Source of the DNA: Oscillospiraceae bacterium
GTDB taxonomy: Bacteria; Bacillota; Clostridia; Oscillospirales; Ruminococcaceae
Length of the DNA stretch: 64,000 nt
NCBI GenBank assembly: GCA_015067315.1
Contig: SVMR01000003.1
Span: 1-64,000 of the forward strand
Direction: 5' to 3'
The notes under the pieces are model-generated. The model was given only the letters and a program-made list of their open reading frames with translations. It was not told the origin of the DNA and made no database searches. The translations under genes were made by a program, and so were the position numbers. Shown in pieces: positions 1-8,575 of the stretch. How positions within the stretch are numbered: the first letter of the stretch is position 1; the number at the start of each line of letters is the position of its first letter.

Positions 1-537
1 CGGAGGCTCGAAGTAGCAGCACATTCTTACGTCAGCAGCTTTGAGAGCAGCATCGATTGCATACTGGCACTCTACAGGAGGAGCGATGAGGTATGCGATA
101 GGGCTGCCTTCGGGGATACCGCCGCATTCAGAAAGGTAAGAACCAGTTCTGGAGATGGTGTATGCATAGTATGCAACAGTGTCATCTTCGTTTGCGGAAT
201 AGAAGGTGCAGTCTGCGTTAAGAAGATCGAAAGCAGCAGCAAGGCCAGCTTTTACTTCTGCAGGGTTGGGGCCGGAGAGCATGCCGATAAATTCACCAGC
301 ATATTTCTGCTGTGCGCAGCCAGCGCCGCCGTACATGGATTTTGCAAGTACGACTTTAACGTCTGCTTTTTTGGTTGCTTCGTCAACTACAGTATAGCCG
401 ACATCATCGCAGTCAGTGGAGAAGAAACCAACGGATCTGTGGCCTTCGGGCATGTTCCATTGTTTCTGGAGGTCAGGGCTTACGCTCGGGATAACCTTGA
501 TCATAAGTACAGTAGTTCTAAGTTCATCGTATTTCAC
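1..537 (-). CDS. eutL: EutL microcompartment shell protein (3' end cut by window)
   Basis: Shell protein of the ethanolamine-utilisation bacterial microcompartment, the tandem-BMC class that forms pseudohexameric trimers with a gated pore. I read 179 codons from a GTG at 537, preceded by GGAGGT with a 7-base gap; no ATG fits that site. The visible protein begins MKYDELRTTVLMIKVIPSVS and contains GGPNPAE-like (SGPNPAE), SRTGSYLS and YLIAPP blocks that I recognise from enterobacterial EutL. The family is about 220 residues, so roughly 40 C-terminal residues lie beyond the window. It is the last visible gene of the eutSPABCL operon, 90 bases after eutC. Identity is confident; the start is well supported. 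Confidence 0.93.
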   Translation of the reverse strand, partial: MKYDELRTTVLMIKVIPSVSPDLQKQWNMPEGHRSVGFFSTDCDDVGYTVVDEATKKADVKVVLAKSMYGGAGCAQQKYAGEFIGMLSGPNPAEVKAGLAAAFDLLNADCTFYSANEDDTVAYYAYTISRTGSYLSECGGIPEGSPIAYLIAPPVECQYAIDAALKAADVRMCCYFEPP

Positions 538-627
538 GATATGTACCTCCTTTAAATTTTAAGGTAGATATTATTTGCATTCAAAAGCAAATATCAAGCA
601 ATTAATAAATTATAAAATAAGTTAATA

Positions 628-1509
628 TTAGAGCTTGAGGTCAGTACCGGAAGCTTTTTCTTTGAGCATGATGTCAACGATATCAGCGATATGTGCACCA
701 GCTTCAGCTGCAGGGGTACCAGCATTGTGGATGTTGGAAACAACGGTACGTCTTGCTTCAGACATGCCGATGGTGCCTTTGTAGGTGATGTATGCAGACA
801 TGGATTTTGCGGTTGCAAGACCAGGTCTTTCACCAACGAGGCATACGCAAACGTCGCATCCGGAAATTTCAGAAACTTCGTCCTGGCAAGCTACACGGCC
901 GTATCTTACGAAGAAGGGTTCGCCTGCTTCAATTCCGTGTGCTTTAAGACCGTTCATGATTGCGGGGATAACGATGTCATAGTTTGCTTCGATTGCAGTG
1001 CCGGAAAGGCCGTCGGTTGCGAATACAACAACCTGAGGAGCTTTTTTGTAGAAGCCTTTAAGGGTGTTAGCAGATTCTTCGGAAAGTCTTCTGCCAAGGT
1101 CAGGTCTGGTAAGATAAGTATCTTTGCTGTCGCAACGAGACTGGAGTTCGAGGATTCCGCGTTCTTCGAGGAATGCTTTCGGGAACTCATTGAAAACTGC
1201 ATCCTGTGCTGCAGCGTGGTCAGCACGGAAACGGAGCATGGTGTTGGTCATTTCACGAGGACCGCAGTGCCATACACCAAGACGTGCAGGGGTAACCATT
1301 TTGAGTCTTCTGTACTCTGCTTCGTCTTTTGCGTTAGGAACCTGGTACCACTCGTTAAGCTCATAAGCGGTAAGATCTTCAAGATCGTCATCAGAAACGT
1401 CTTCGCAGCAGCAGCATGCTTTGGTAGTAGCTTTTGCAGCGGGAGCTTCTTTCATCATTTCACCGACAACCTGAGCGATAATCTCTTTAAGTTTGTCATC
1501 AGATACCAT
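628..1509 (-). CDS. eutC: Ethanolamine ammonia-lyase small subunit EutC
   Basis: Small subunit of adenosylcobalamin-dependent ethanolamine ammonia-lyase, which splits ethanolamine into acetaldehyde and ammonia inside the microcompartment. The 293-residue protein has the conserved RPDLGRRLS, ATDGLSGTAIEAN, VRYGRVACQDE and GERPGLATAKSMS blocks. The first 20 residues (SDDKLKEIIAQVVGEMMKE) form an amphipathic helix like those that target EutC to the shell, followed by a linker. That linker holds four consecutive cysteines (residues 32-35), which is odd. A GGAGG lies 11 bases before the ATG. It lies between eutB and eutL in the operon. A frame antisense to eutB/eutC is open for over 700 codons but is a codon-bias shadow. 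Confidence 0.97.
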   Translation of the reverse strand: MVSDDKLKEIIAQVVGEMMKEAPAAKATTKACCCCEDVSDDDLEDLTAYELNEWYQVPNAKDEAEYRRLKMVTPARLGVWHCGPREMTNTMLRFRADHAAAQDAVFNEFPKAFLEERGILELQSRCDSKDTYLTRPDLGRRLSEESANTLKGFYKKAPQVVVFATDGLSGTAIEANYDIVIPAIMNGLKAHGIEAGEPFFVRYGRVACQDEVSEISGCDVCVCLVGERPGLATAKSMSAYITYKGTIGMSEARRTVVSNIHNAGTPAAEAGAHIADIVDIMLKEKASGTDLKL

Positions 1510-1557
1510 TATTTGTATATCCTCCCGTCAAATATATTTTACGCACAATTCTCTAAA

Positions 1558-2925
1558 TTAGAAAAGTACGGAAGCGTCACCGGCGTTCGGGCCAAGGGTG
1601 AGGCCGTCTTCCTCGAGGAAGCCCATCTTCTGAGCCCATTTTTCGAACTCAGCAAGAGGTTTTTTGCCAAGAGCCTGGCGGGTTGCGTGGTTGTCATGGT
1701 AACCAGTGGACTGGTACATGAGCATGCAGTCGTCTGCGCAAGGTACGCCCATGAAGAAGTTGCATCCTTCAGCAGCAAGGAGAATCTGGAGGTTCTCGTT
1801 GTCGTTCTGGTCGCATTTCATGTGGTTGGTGTAGCAAGCGTCGCAGCCCATGGATACGCCGGAAAGTTTACCCATGAACATATCTTCCATACCTGCACGA
1901 GCAACCTGTTTTGCGTCATAAAGGTATTCCGGACCGATGAAACCTACAACGGAGTCGTTGAGGAAAGGATGATATCTCTTTGCGAAACCATAGCAGCGAG
2001 CTTCCATGGTAAGTTCGTCAGCACCCCAGTGACCATCGGAAGAAAGTTCTGCACCTTCACCGGTTTCGAAATAGAGTACGTCGGGACCATGAGCTACACC
2101 GTAATGGTGCATGAGATCTTCTGCTTCGTCGAGCATTTCGGGGGTGATACCGAATGCTTCGTTAGCGATCTGGGAACCAGCGATGGACTGGAAGCAGAGA
2201 GCTTCACGAGCACCGTTTTTGATGCATTCCATAGCAGTGGTTACGTGGCAGAGGCAGCAGGACTGGGTAGGAATTTCCCATCTTTCAACGAATTCCTGAT
2301 AGCTGTTCATAGTTCTTTCAACAGCGCCGAGGGAGTCGTCAACAGGGTTCATACCGAAGAGTGCGTCACCGGTGCAGTAGGAGAAACCTTCGCAGTAGGA
2401 AACTTTCATACCTTCTACGTCGTCGGTGGTGTGGTTAGGCTGAAGACGGAAAGAAAGTCTGTCAGGTGCACCGCAGGTAGTAACACAAGTTCTGTAGATG
2501 GGGAGTTTTCTTGCACCGATCATAAGGTCGAGAGAAGACATAAGTTTGGTAACAGCTGCAACAACCTCAGAAGAAAGGCCAGCTGCTACATGGTTGATCT
2601 GATCGCCGGTTACGTGGTCATCAAGGATGAATTCACGAAGTTTTGCGATGGTCCAGTTTTTGATCTCTTCATAAATGGTGAAGTTGATGCCGTCCTGGAT
2701 AATACGGGTTACAGAGTCCTCTTCGTAAGGAGCTACGGGGTTTTCGTAGATGTCCTTAATAGTGAGGTTAGCGAGGCACTGTTTTGCAGCGATACGCTCC
2801 TGCATAGTTTCTGCAGCGATACCAGCGAGCTGGTCACCGGATTTGAGTTCGTTTGCTTTAGCAAGTACGTCTTTAACGTCTTTGAACTCATAGACCTGTC
2901 CAAATAATTTTGCTTTCAGAATCAA
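1558..2925 (-). CDS. eutB: Ethanolamine ammonia-lyase large subunit EutB
   Basis: Catalytic large subunit of the B12-dependent ammonia-lyase; a TIM barrel that binds ethanolamine and, with EutC, the cofactor. At 455 residues it is full length for the family. Recognised blocks include VTTCGAPDRLSFRLQPNHTT in the middle, PTQSCCLCHVTTAME and VGFIGPEYLYD toward the C-terminal third. The start is a TTG at 2925 (protein MILKAKLFG), preceded by AAAGGAG with a 10-base gap; there is no in-frame ATG nearby with a better site. A 110-base spacer separates it from eutA upstream, and eutC starts 48 bases downstream. Confidence in function is very high; the TTG start is probable. Confidence 0.97.
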   Translation of the reverse strand: MILKAKLFGQVYEFKDVKDVLAKANELKSGDQLAGIAAETMQERIAAKQCLANLTIKDIYENPVAPYEEDSVTRIIQDGINFTIYEEIKNWTIAKLREFILDDHVTGDQINHVAAGLSSEVVAAVTKLMSSLDLMIGARKLPIYRTCVTTCGAPDRLSFRLQPNHTTDDVEGMKVSYCEGFSYCTGDALFGMNPVDDSLGAVERTMNSYQEFVERWEIPTQSCCLCHVTTAMECIKNGAREALCFQSIAGSQIANEAFGITPEMLDEAEDLMHHYGVAHGPDVLYFETGEGAELSSDGHWGADELTMEARCYGFAKRYHPFLNDSVVGFIGPEYLYDAKQVARAGMEDMFMGKLSGVSMGCDACYTNHMKCDQNDNENLQILLAAEGCNFFMGVPCADDCMLMYQSTGYHDNHATRQALGKKPLAEFEKWAQKMGFLEEDGLTLGPNAGDASVLF

Positions 2926-3035
2926 AAATTCTCACTCCTTTATAAAATTTGGATGCCTAGTGGTGGAAAATTTATTGTTTGCGGGATTTCCCCCTTTCCC
3001 AAACCTTATTAATATATAAATATCTTCTTTATTCC

Positions 3036-4475
3036 TTAATTAAATACAAGAGTCTTTACTACAACGGGAAGAATTCTTCCGTGCATAAGCGGTTCGCCGA
3101 TGTCGATGTAGTCGCCCTGGTTGGTTCTTACAGAGTCGATGCAGATGATATCTTTGCTTCTGTTAAGTTTGACCATGAGGTTCTGTCCAAGGCTCTTGCC
3201 CATATCCTCTTCGATTACAACGATAAGCGGATGCTGGGATTTGATGATGGGCTGCATACCTGCGATGATGAGGTCTGCATAGCGTTCGATCTCTTTGAAC
3301 AGCGGGCAGTTTGCGCCTTTGAGGGAAAGTGCAACGAGTTCCTGACCTTCGTCAGGGTCGTTATACCATTCAAGCATGGGCTCGAGGTGTTTTGCAAATT
3401 CGGAAGGGCTGAACTGTTCTGCTTCCTCTGCAAGTTTGATTACCGGAATGGTCTTGATCGGAAGCTTGGTGTTCTGGGAGAATGCGATGGTGGAGCCGGA
3501 GAGTTCCATTGTCTGGGTACCCGCGCCGATTACGGTTGCGCGGATCGTTTCTGCCGGTTCAACAACTCTATCCATAAACGGAGCAAATACTTCGTTGATG
3601 GCTCTTGCGAGAACGACGCCGATGTCGTTGTAGGGGAAGTCATCTTTTCCTTCATAAGGATGGTAGATGAGGTTGCCGACGCCGCCGGAGAAGGTTACGA
3701 ACTTGATTTCTTCAATATCGTGGAGCGGATGGTCGGTGGTCATGATTGCAAGGTCATCCATGTCAAAGGTTTTGAAACCGAGGGTGGTTGCAAGAACCTG
3801 TGCCATAAGGACGCATGCTTTATAAATTTCTTTATATTCAATTTTATTTCCGACTTTGAGGTTGATGTTGTGTTTTGCGCAAAGTTTGCCGAGATGGTCG
3901 GAAATATAAAGGATTTTGCCTGTGGAATCAAGTTTGATAAGGCGTCCGCCGATATCGAAGCATCCGGTATCTACGGGACGGTTTTCTTTGAATACTGCGA
4001 TGTTGGAAGTACCGCCGCCGATATCGCAGTTGGCGGTTACAACATGCTGTTTGATGGACATTGCGGAAGTGCCTGCGCCGCGTCCCGCGATAACGCCTTC
4101 AAGGTCGTTGCCTGCGGTTGCAACTACGAAGTCGCCCGCCATGCCGGACATGAAGTTAAGAACGGTTCTTGCGTTTTCTTTTCTTGCGGTTTCACCGGTG
4201 ATGATTACTGCGCCGGTGTCGATATCTTCGGCTTTGAGCCCCGCAGCTGCATATTCGCCTACGATAATGCTATGTACCGCGTCTTCGTCGATGGTTCTTT
4301 CATCGATAAGAGGAGTGGTGTAGATTTTGCTCTCGTAAACAACTTCCTTGTTGGTGATTTCGATTCTCGGAACCATGTATTCGCCGGAAGTGTTTTCGAT
4401 AGTGAATCGGCTGAAAATAACCTGTGTTGTGGAAGTACCGATATCAATACCTGCGCTGAGTATTTTCTCTTTCAT
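3036..4475 (-). CDS. eutA: EutA, reactivating factor for ethanolamine ammonia-lyase
   Basis: ATP-dependent chaperone of the actin/Hsp70-like fold that exchanges damaged cobalamin in ethanolamine ammonia-lyase for fresh adenosylcobalamin. The N-terminus [18 protein letters not shown] is the phosphate-1 loop of an actin-fold ATPase, and [14 protein letters not shown] (about residue 150) is the second phosphate loop. Length (479 aa) matches EutA of Firmicutes and enterics. AAAGGAG precedes the ATG by 8 bases. It sits between eutP (60 bases upstream) and eutB, so repair factor and enzyme are made from one transcript. Confidence 0.95.
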   Translation of the reverse strand: MKEKILSAGIDIGTSTTQVIFSRFTIENTSGEYMVPRIEITNKEVVYESKIYTTPLIDERTIDEDAVHSIIVGEYAAAGLKAEDIDTGAVIITGETARKENARTVLNFMSGMAGDFVVATAGNDLEGVIAGRGAGTSAMSIKQHVVTANCDIGGGTSNIAVFKENRPVDTGCFDIGGRLIKLDSTGKILYISDHLGKLCAKHNINLKVGNKIEYKEIYKACVLMAQVLATTLGFKTFDMDDLAIMTTDHPLHDIEEIKFVTFSGGVGNLIYHPYEGKDDFPYNDIGVVLARAINEVFAPFMDRVVEPAETIRATVIGAGTQTMELSGSTIAFSQNTKLPIKTIPVIKLAEEAEQFSPSEFAKHLEPMLEWYNDPDEGQELVALSLKGANCPLFKEIERYADLIIAGMQPIIKSQHPLIVVIEEDMGKSLGQNLMVKLNRSKDIICIDSVRTNQGDYIDIGEPLMHGRILPVVVKTLVFN

Positions 4476-4534
4476 ACTTCATTCTCCTTTGACTTTTCAT
4501 TTCTATCTGAATGCTAAGCACAAATTGCCGTAAA

Positions 4535-4999
4535 TCAATAATCCGTAAGGTCAAGATTTTCAATAAGTTCTATGAGTTCCTGAATTCCCTCATGGTCATA
4601 GGAACTTGTTCTTACGATTTTGCTTGCTCCGGACATTCTGAGGAAATTTTCCGCAATTTCAATTTCCTCTTCGGTTTTTCCGTCGATCTTTGTTACAACG
4701 CCGATTGTGGGTTTCGCAAAAGTCATGCTGAACATCTGCGGGAGTCTTCCCATTGTGTTGCCCGCGTCATGGACGAGAACAACGATATCCGCGTCGCAGG
4801 CCGCAACTATGCAGGCGCGCCAAAGACCGCTTTGATCTATGTATTCTCCGGGAGTGTCGATCGCATCGTCATGGACGATTATCTCCTGGGTTTTTTTATA
4901 TTCGATAACCTCGTTGTGCATTGCCTGAAGGAGCGTGGTTTTGCCGACCCTTGAACGTCCCATCAGGATTATCTTGCGGGGTTTCTTTTCTTCTGCCAT
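4535..4999 (-). CDS. eutP: EutP, P-loop GTPase/kinase-like Eut protein
   Basis: Small Ras-like P-loop protein of the ethanolamine operon; members have been associated with acetate-kinase or GTPase activity, so the exact role is unsettled. The P-loop GRSRVGKT lies at residues 14-21, DTPGEY (switch II) at 48-53, and TKID, the G4 motif, near residue 106. At 154 residues it is full length. Its ATG overlaps the eutS stop by one base (TGATG), a sign of translational coupling. eutA begins 60 bases later. Confidence 0.93.
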   Translation of the reverse strand: MAEEKKPRKIILMGRSRVGKTTLLQAMHNEVIEYKKTQEIIVHDDAIDTPGEYIDQSGLWRACIVAACDADIVVLVHDAGNTMGRLPQMFSMTFAKPTIGVVTKIDGKTEEEIEIAENFLRMSGASKIVRTSSYDHEGIQELIELIENLDLTDY

Positions 5000-5358
5000 C
5001 AGCTTCTCGTTATTTTAACCGTGGAATATTTCATATCCTCGAAACGGTCGATTACTGCGTTGAGCGCGGAATCGACTGCGCCGATTTCGCCGACAAAAAC
5101 AACTGCGCCGGAAAAGCGGTCAACGAATCCGAGTTTGATTCTTGCTGCTTTTGTGCAGATATCCGCCGCGATAATCGCACTTTCGGAGGGTGTGATTGTG
5201 ATAATGCCGATTGCCTCGGTAAACTCATCGGTAAGACCGAGTTTTTTGTAGATCATTCTGTCCGGTTTTGAAATTCTGTGGGCAAGAGTGACCTGCTTTC
5301 CGGGAACGTACTCCTGTATTGAGCGAGGCGGCAAAGAGTATTCATTGTTCTGCGACAT
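4999..5358 (-). CDS. eutS: EutS microcompartment shell protein
   Basis: Hexameric BMC-domain shell protein of the circularly permuted PduU/EutS class. The 119-residue protein starts [20 protein letters not shown] and shows [17 protein letters not shown] and [18 protein letters not shown], which are typical of EutS. The frame is open upstream for another 22 codons, but those codons run toward the promoter leader. The ATG at 5358 has AGGAGG 9 bases before it, so I use it. It is the first gene of the operon, about 75 bases after the predicted transcription start. Confidence 0.95.
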   Translation of the reverse strand: MSQNNEYSLPPRSIQEYVPGKQVTLAHRISKPDRMIYKKLGLTDEFTEAIGIITITPSESAIIAADICTKAARIKLGFVDRFSGAVVFVGEIGAVDSALNAVIDRFEDMKYSTVKITRS

Positions 5359-5439
5359 GCTATACTTCCTCCTGTTCCAAAATACGAAGCTTTGTCCAAG
5401 GACGCACCTATAGACGCACTTCAAGTCCTATACAGCTAT

Positions 5440-5468
5440 ATTATACAAGGGAAGTCCCGATTTGTAAA
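5440..5468 (-). promoter_or_regulatory. Sigma-A promoter of the eut operon
   Basis: Reading on the minus strand, TTTACA (5468-5463), a 17-base spacer and TATAAT (5445-5440). The start would fall near 5433, leaving a leader of about 75 bases before eutS. That leader is too short for an adenosylcobalamin riboswitch. I could not identify a convincing EutV-type twin hairpin in it. In the stretch from 5469 to 5650 I see no gene. Confidence 0.75.
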
Positions 5469-5650
5469 GTATATTATAAGAAAAATAATTATCAAAAACA
5501 AACTTTTTTTTGCATTTTCCTATTGACATTTTAGCGAGTTAAAGCGCATTGGCCTTTTTTTGAGCATGATTTATTTAACGGTGAGCACGGCAAAAGAAAT
5601 TGTAAACTTTTTGTGAACTTTTCGAGCATTGCGATATACTTTCGGGTATA

Positions 5651-5673
5651 AAAAAGGAGCCTTGCGGCTCCTT
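5651..5673 (-). terminator. Terminator after the hypothetical gene
   Basis: Eight-base-pair stem AAGGAGCC/GGCTCCTT with GCAA tetraloop, followed on the minus strand by TTT and TATA. It lies 20 bases past the stop at 5693. Confidence 0.8.
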
Positions 5674-5692
5674 CTGTGTTTTTTTGCAATGC

Positions 5693-6241
5693 TCAAAAGG
5701 CAAATTCGATGTTTTTTATGTGCTCAATGCAAAAATTAAAATATTTTTCATAGATTTCGTCGCCTTTTTCCGCGGTTGCGGAATCTTCCGGCCGCCGGAC
5801 AACGCCCGCATAGACGTTTCCGATTCCAATATAGCGTCCGTCCCCTCTCCTTCTGCAAAGAAGGTACATCGAAAACGCGCCGGAACGGGAAATCGATTCA
5901 TAAAGTCCAATATCGCCGCGTCTTATAACGTCAAAAAACTCGTTCTGTGCGGAACGCGCAATTATGTGGTTTGGCATAAACGTGCTCAGAACTCTGTCGG
6001 CGGTGAAAGCAAAAAGAATGCTGCGGTTTCTTGCCTCAAAATCCGATGCTCGGTTTTTTTCGTATGCAAAACCGTCGCTGTTCATAAGCGCTTCCGCAAA
6101 AAATCTTCCGATATCGTGCGCTTTTTCAAGGTTTCCGTTTTCCCTTTCGTGGTTATAAAGCTTCGCTTCCATATCGCTTTCGTCGATTGGCTGGAGTCTT
6201 TTTCCGACGATTTTCATATCGCTGTCGTCCGTTCCGTACAT
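5693..6241 (-). CDS. Hypothetical protein, 182 aa
   Basis: I do not recognise this family. The protein is soluble and mixed charged, with no signal peptide or membrane segment. It contains EKAHDIGRFFAEALM, FEARNRSILFAFTADRVLS and ARSAQNEFFDVIRRGDIGLY, and a GDGRYIGIGNVYAGVVRRPED stretch that suggests an alpha/beta core. The ATG at 6241 has AGGAGG 7-8 bases before it. A longer reading from 6319 would be coupled to the stop of the preceding gene (TAAATG) and add 26 residues, but has a weak site. It is the second gene of a two-gene operon with the PHP phosphoesterase and ends at a hairpin. Confidence 0.75.
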   Translation of the reverse strand: MYGTDDSDMKIVGKRLQPIDESDMEAKLYNHERENGNLEKAHDIGRFFAEALMNSDGFAYEKNRASDFEARNRSILFAFTADRVLSTFMPNHIIARSAQNEFFDVIRRGDIGLYESISRSGAFSMYLLCRRRGDGRYIGIGNVYAGVVRRPEDSATAEKGDEIYEKYFNFCIEHIKNIEFAF

Positions 6242-6315
6242 TCTTCCGCCTCCTTTTCCGAAATAAGCAAAACGGGACAAAGCGCTTTTTTTAAAAGCAC
6301 TCCGCCCCGGATAAA

Positions 6316-7143
6316 TCATTTATTGAGCTCTTCTCTTACTTTCAGCAAAGCATCAAGAGCCTCGCCGGGAGTTGTGCAGGTTCCGAGCGGATGGGGATGG
6401 CTGCTAAAATAGCCGTGGTAATCCGTTCCGCCAAGGGGAACAAGCCAATACTTCCTGATAATTTTTTCAATTTCCTTTTTATCGCTCTCGCTGTTTGCGG
6501 GATGGGAAAGTTCGATCGCCTGAATTTTTCCCGCCTCCGCAAGTTCCCAGGCAAGTTCGATGGAATCGTATCTTCCTGGATGGGCAAGACAGCAGATTCC
6601 GCCGCTTTGGTTAATTATATCCGCCGCTTCCCTAACTTCCGGGAAATTTACGGAATAAGGAATCTCGCCGAAGGCTTTTCCGAAAAGATCGGAAAAAATC
6701 GAATCGGTATATCCTCTTTCCATAAGCGCCCTTGCAACGTGCTGGCGGTAAAGGCATTGGGCGCCGTTTGCGGCTCCCGCAACGTCTTCATAGGTAATCG
6801 GATATTTTTCCGCAATCTCTGCGATAACGCCTTTAATTGCCGCGTTGCGGTTTTTAAGGGTGTTGTTAATCATCTTTTCAAGCTTTTCAAGCTTTTTGGG
6901 CATATAGCAAAGAAGATGGACGTTTCTTCCGGTTTTTGAATCATAGGTCGAAACTTCAACGCCGGGGATTACTTTAAGTCCTTTGCGTTTTCCAAGGTTA
7001 ACTGCGGTCTGAACTCCGGCCATGGTGTCGTGGTCGGTAACGGCAATAAAATCAAGTCCCGCGTCAATCGCATACTGGACGAGTTTTTCCGGTGTTGTGG
7101 AACCGTCGGACATTGTGGTATGGCAATGCATATCACCGATCAT
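6316..7143 (-). CDS. PHP-domain phosphoesterase
   Basis: Metal-dependent phosphoesterase of the PHP superfamily, close in layout to RNase AM/YciV-type nucleoside 3',5'-bisphosphatases. The N-terminus MIGDMHCHTTMSDGS carries the HxH metal motif, AVTDHDTMAG (about residue 35) the second motif, VIPGVEVS the third, and CCLAHPGRY and GGTDYHGYFSSHPHPLG the later histidines. At 275 residues it is full length. GGGGGT precedes the ATG. A promoter lies about 40 bases upstream. Substrate cannot be assigned from sequence. Confidence 0.88.
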   Translation of the reverse strand: MIGDMHCHTTMSDGSTTPEKLVQYAIDAGLDFIAVTDHDTMAGVQTAVNLGKRKGLKVIPGVEVSTYDSKTGRNVHLLCYMPKKLEKLEKMINNTLKNRNAAIKGVIAEIAEKYPITYEDVAGAANGAQCLYRQHVARALMERGYTDSIFSDLFGKAFGEIPYSVNFPEVREAADIINQSGGICCLAHPGRYDSIELAWELAEAGKIQAIELSHPANSESDKKEIEKIIRKYWLVPLGGTDYHGYFSSHPHPLGTCTTPGEALDALLKVREELNK

Positions 7144-7181
7144 GGCGCAGAACCCCCTTCTTCACATAAATTTACAAAGAT

Positions 7182-7210
7182 ATTATACACCCGAAGAAAA
7201 CTATATTCAA
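7182..7210 (-). promoter_or_regulatory. Promoter of the PHP gene
   Basis: On the minus strand TTGAAT (7210-7205), 17 bases, TATAAT (7187-7182), about 40 bases before the PHP start codon. Confidence 0.6.
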
Positions 7211-7253
7211 GTGCGCCGCAGGAAAAAAACTTAAAAAATTTTCAAAAAAGCTA

Positions 7254-7282
7254 TTGACAAACCTTCGAAAGTTCGATATAAT
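7254..7282 (+). promoter_or_regulatory. Promoter of tRNA-Gly
   Basis: Perfect consensus: TTGACA (7254-7259), 17-base spacer, TATAAT (7277-7282), 24 bases before the tRNA 5' end. This strength is typical of stable RNA promoters. Confidence 0.9.
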
Positions 7283-7305
7283 GGTCGAGCAGTCAAAAAT
7301 GACTT

Positions 7306-7381
7306 GCGGGTTTAGCTCATCTGGTAGAGCGCGACCTTGCCAAGGTCGAGGTAGCGAGTTCGAGCCTCGTAACCCGCTCCA
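7306..7381 (+). tRNA. tRNA-Gly (anticodon GCC)
   Basis: A 76-base cloverleaf with encoded CCA. The acceptor stem is GCGGGTT/AACCCGC with discriminator T. The anticodon stem CGACC/GGTCG closes a TTGCCAA loop, so the anticodon is GCC and it reads GGC/GGU. The T loop GTTCGAGCC is canonical. It has its own promoter and terminator and appears monocistronic. Confidence 0.97.
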
Positions 7382-7384
7382 GAA

Positions 7385-7412
7385 AAAAGCTCATTCTTCG
7401 GAATGAGCTTTT
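7385..7412 (+). terminator. Terminator of tRNA-Gly
   Basis: Twelve-pair stem AAAAGCTCATTC/GAATGAGCTTTT with a TTCG tetraloop, directly after the CCA end. From here to the dnaD promoter I see nothing else. Confidence 0.92.
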
Positions 7413-7497
7413 TTGTTTATCCGGAACGCCCTTCGGTGTTCCTTTTTTATTTTCTGCGACATTTTTTGTTTTTTATAGTGCAAAACAAAATCCCTTG

Positions 7498-7506
7498 TGG
7501 TATAAT
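7498..7506 (+). promoter_or_regulatory. Extended -10 promoter of dnaD operon
   Basis: TGGTATAAT is an extended -10 (TGN-TATAAT); the -35 region 17 bases upstream (GTGCAA) is poor. The start would be about 7513, 30 bases before the dnaD ATG. Confidence 0.6.
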
Positions 7507-7542
7507 AAATTTTACGAAACTTTATGAAAGGAGCCGAAACCT

Positions 7543-8493
7543 ATGTCATACCGCGTTGTTGTAAAATGCGGCGGCGGAGCATTTTTTGTTCCGAACGAAG
7601 CCGCGGAAAATCTTAAACTTTGCACAGCCGGACAGCTTCGGGTCCTTTTGTTTGCATTAAGCCGCGGTTTTTCCGAAACAACAGCAGAATCGGCTGCGGA
7701 AGAATTGGGAATAATACCCGAGGACGCAAAAGATCTTCTTGATTATTGGGTCGGAAGAGGAATTCTTGAAAGCGACGGCGCGGTTCAGTCCGTTTCCGTT
7801 CCAAAGAGCCTTTCCCCTGCTCCCGCGGTTTCCGAACCGAAACGGGAAGTTCCGAAGCCTCCGGAAACAAAGCTGACCATGAAAGAGGTCATGCGGCTTA
7901 AAGACGAGGATCCGGGAATTGCCCACGTTCTTTCCGAAGCGGAAAGAATCCTCGGAAAAACTTTCACAACTTCCGATACGGAAACAATGGTCTGGCTCAT
8001 CTCCTATGCAGGAATTGCGCCGGAAGTTCTCATAACCGTAATCGCATACTGCGCTTCCATCGGAAAGAACAATCTCCGCTACGTCCAGAAAACCGCCCTT
8101 GAATGGCTCGATTCCGGAATCGATACCATCGAGGCGGCGGAGGAAAGAATCCATGCTCTCAACGAGGCAAAAAGCTGGGAAGGCGAAGTAAAGCGCGTGC
8201 TCGAAATTTACGGAAGAAGCCTTGTTTCAAAGGAAAAAGAGTTCTGCGAAAGCTGGAGAATATACAATATTTCCCCGGAACTTATACATTTTGCATACGA
8301 AAAATGTATTGAGAAAACCGCGAAGCTTTCCTTCCCCTACATCAACAAAATCCTGCTCAGCTGGCACCAGAAAGGCATCAAAACCGTTGCGGAAGCCGCC
8401 GCGGAAAACAAGCCGAAATCCGAAGGAAACAAACCTTCCTTCGATCTTGAAGAACTTGAGCGCCGGATGATGCTCGACGATTCCGTAATCTGA
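7543..8493 (+). CDS. DnaD-domain replication/primosome protein
   Basis: Member of the DnaD/DnaB_2 family, which remodels DNA and helps load the replicative helicase in Firmicutes. The N-terminal about 90 residues form a winged-helix-like region (TAGQLRVLLFALSRGFSETT). After a Pro/Glu-rich linker come two DnaB_2 repeats: one around residues 115-205, ending FVQKTALEWLD-like (YVQKTALEWLDSGIDTIEAA), and one around 215-290, ending FPYINKILLSWHQKGIKTV. Length 316 aa. GGAG precedes the ATG. It is the first gene of an operon with a DnaI-like ATPase, the usual partner, which supports a chromosomal helicase-loading role. Confidence 0.9.
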   Translation: MSYRVVVKCGGGAFFVPNEAAENLKLCTAGQLRVLLFALSRGFSETTAESAAEELGIIPEDAKDLLDYWVGRGILESDGAVQSVSVPKSLSPAPAVSEPKREVPKPPETKLTMKEVMRLKDEDPGIAHVLSEAERILGKTFTTSDTETMVWLISYAGIAPEVLITVIAYCASIGKNNLRYVQKTALEWLDSGIDTIEAAEERIHALNEAKSWEGEVKRVLEIYGRSLVSKEKEFCESWRIYNISPELIHFAYEKCIEKTAKLSFPYINKILLSWHQKGIKTVAEAAAENKPKSEGNKPSFDLEELERRMMLDDSVI

Positions 8494-8575
8494 AAAAACT
8501 TGAGCATACATATAAAAAATGAATTATAAGAAATTACAGATAACCTTGATTTTATAAGAAAGGAGCGACGGAAAA

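Noticed and set aside
691-2907. 738-codon open frame on the plus strand opposite eutC and eutB
   Set aside because: It is the exact antisense of two certain genes, has a Cys/Phe/Val-rich composition, no SD and no domain. Codon bias in eutBC removes stops on the other strand.
2926-3035. Possible EutV-type hairpin in the eutA-eutB spacer
   Set aside because: The G-run GGGAAAGGGGGAAATCCC can fold weakly, but I could not find two stems with the required A1/G4 loops.
5600-5650. Plus-strand promoter-like TTGTGA-N18-TATACT
   Set aside because: It points straight into the terminator at 5654 and has no gene after it; chance match in AT-rich DNA.
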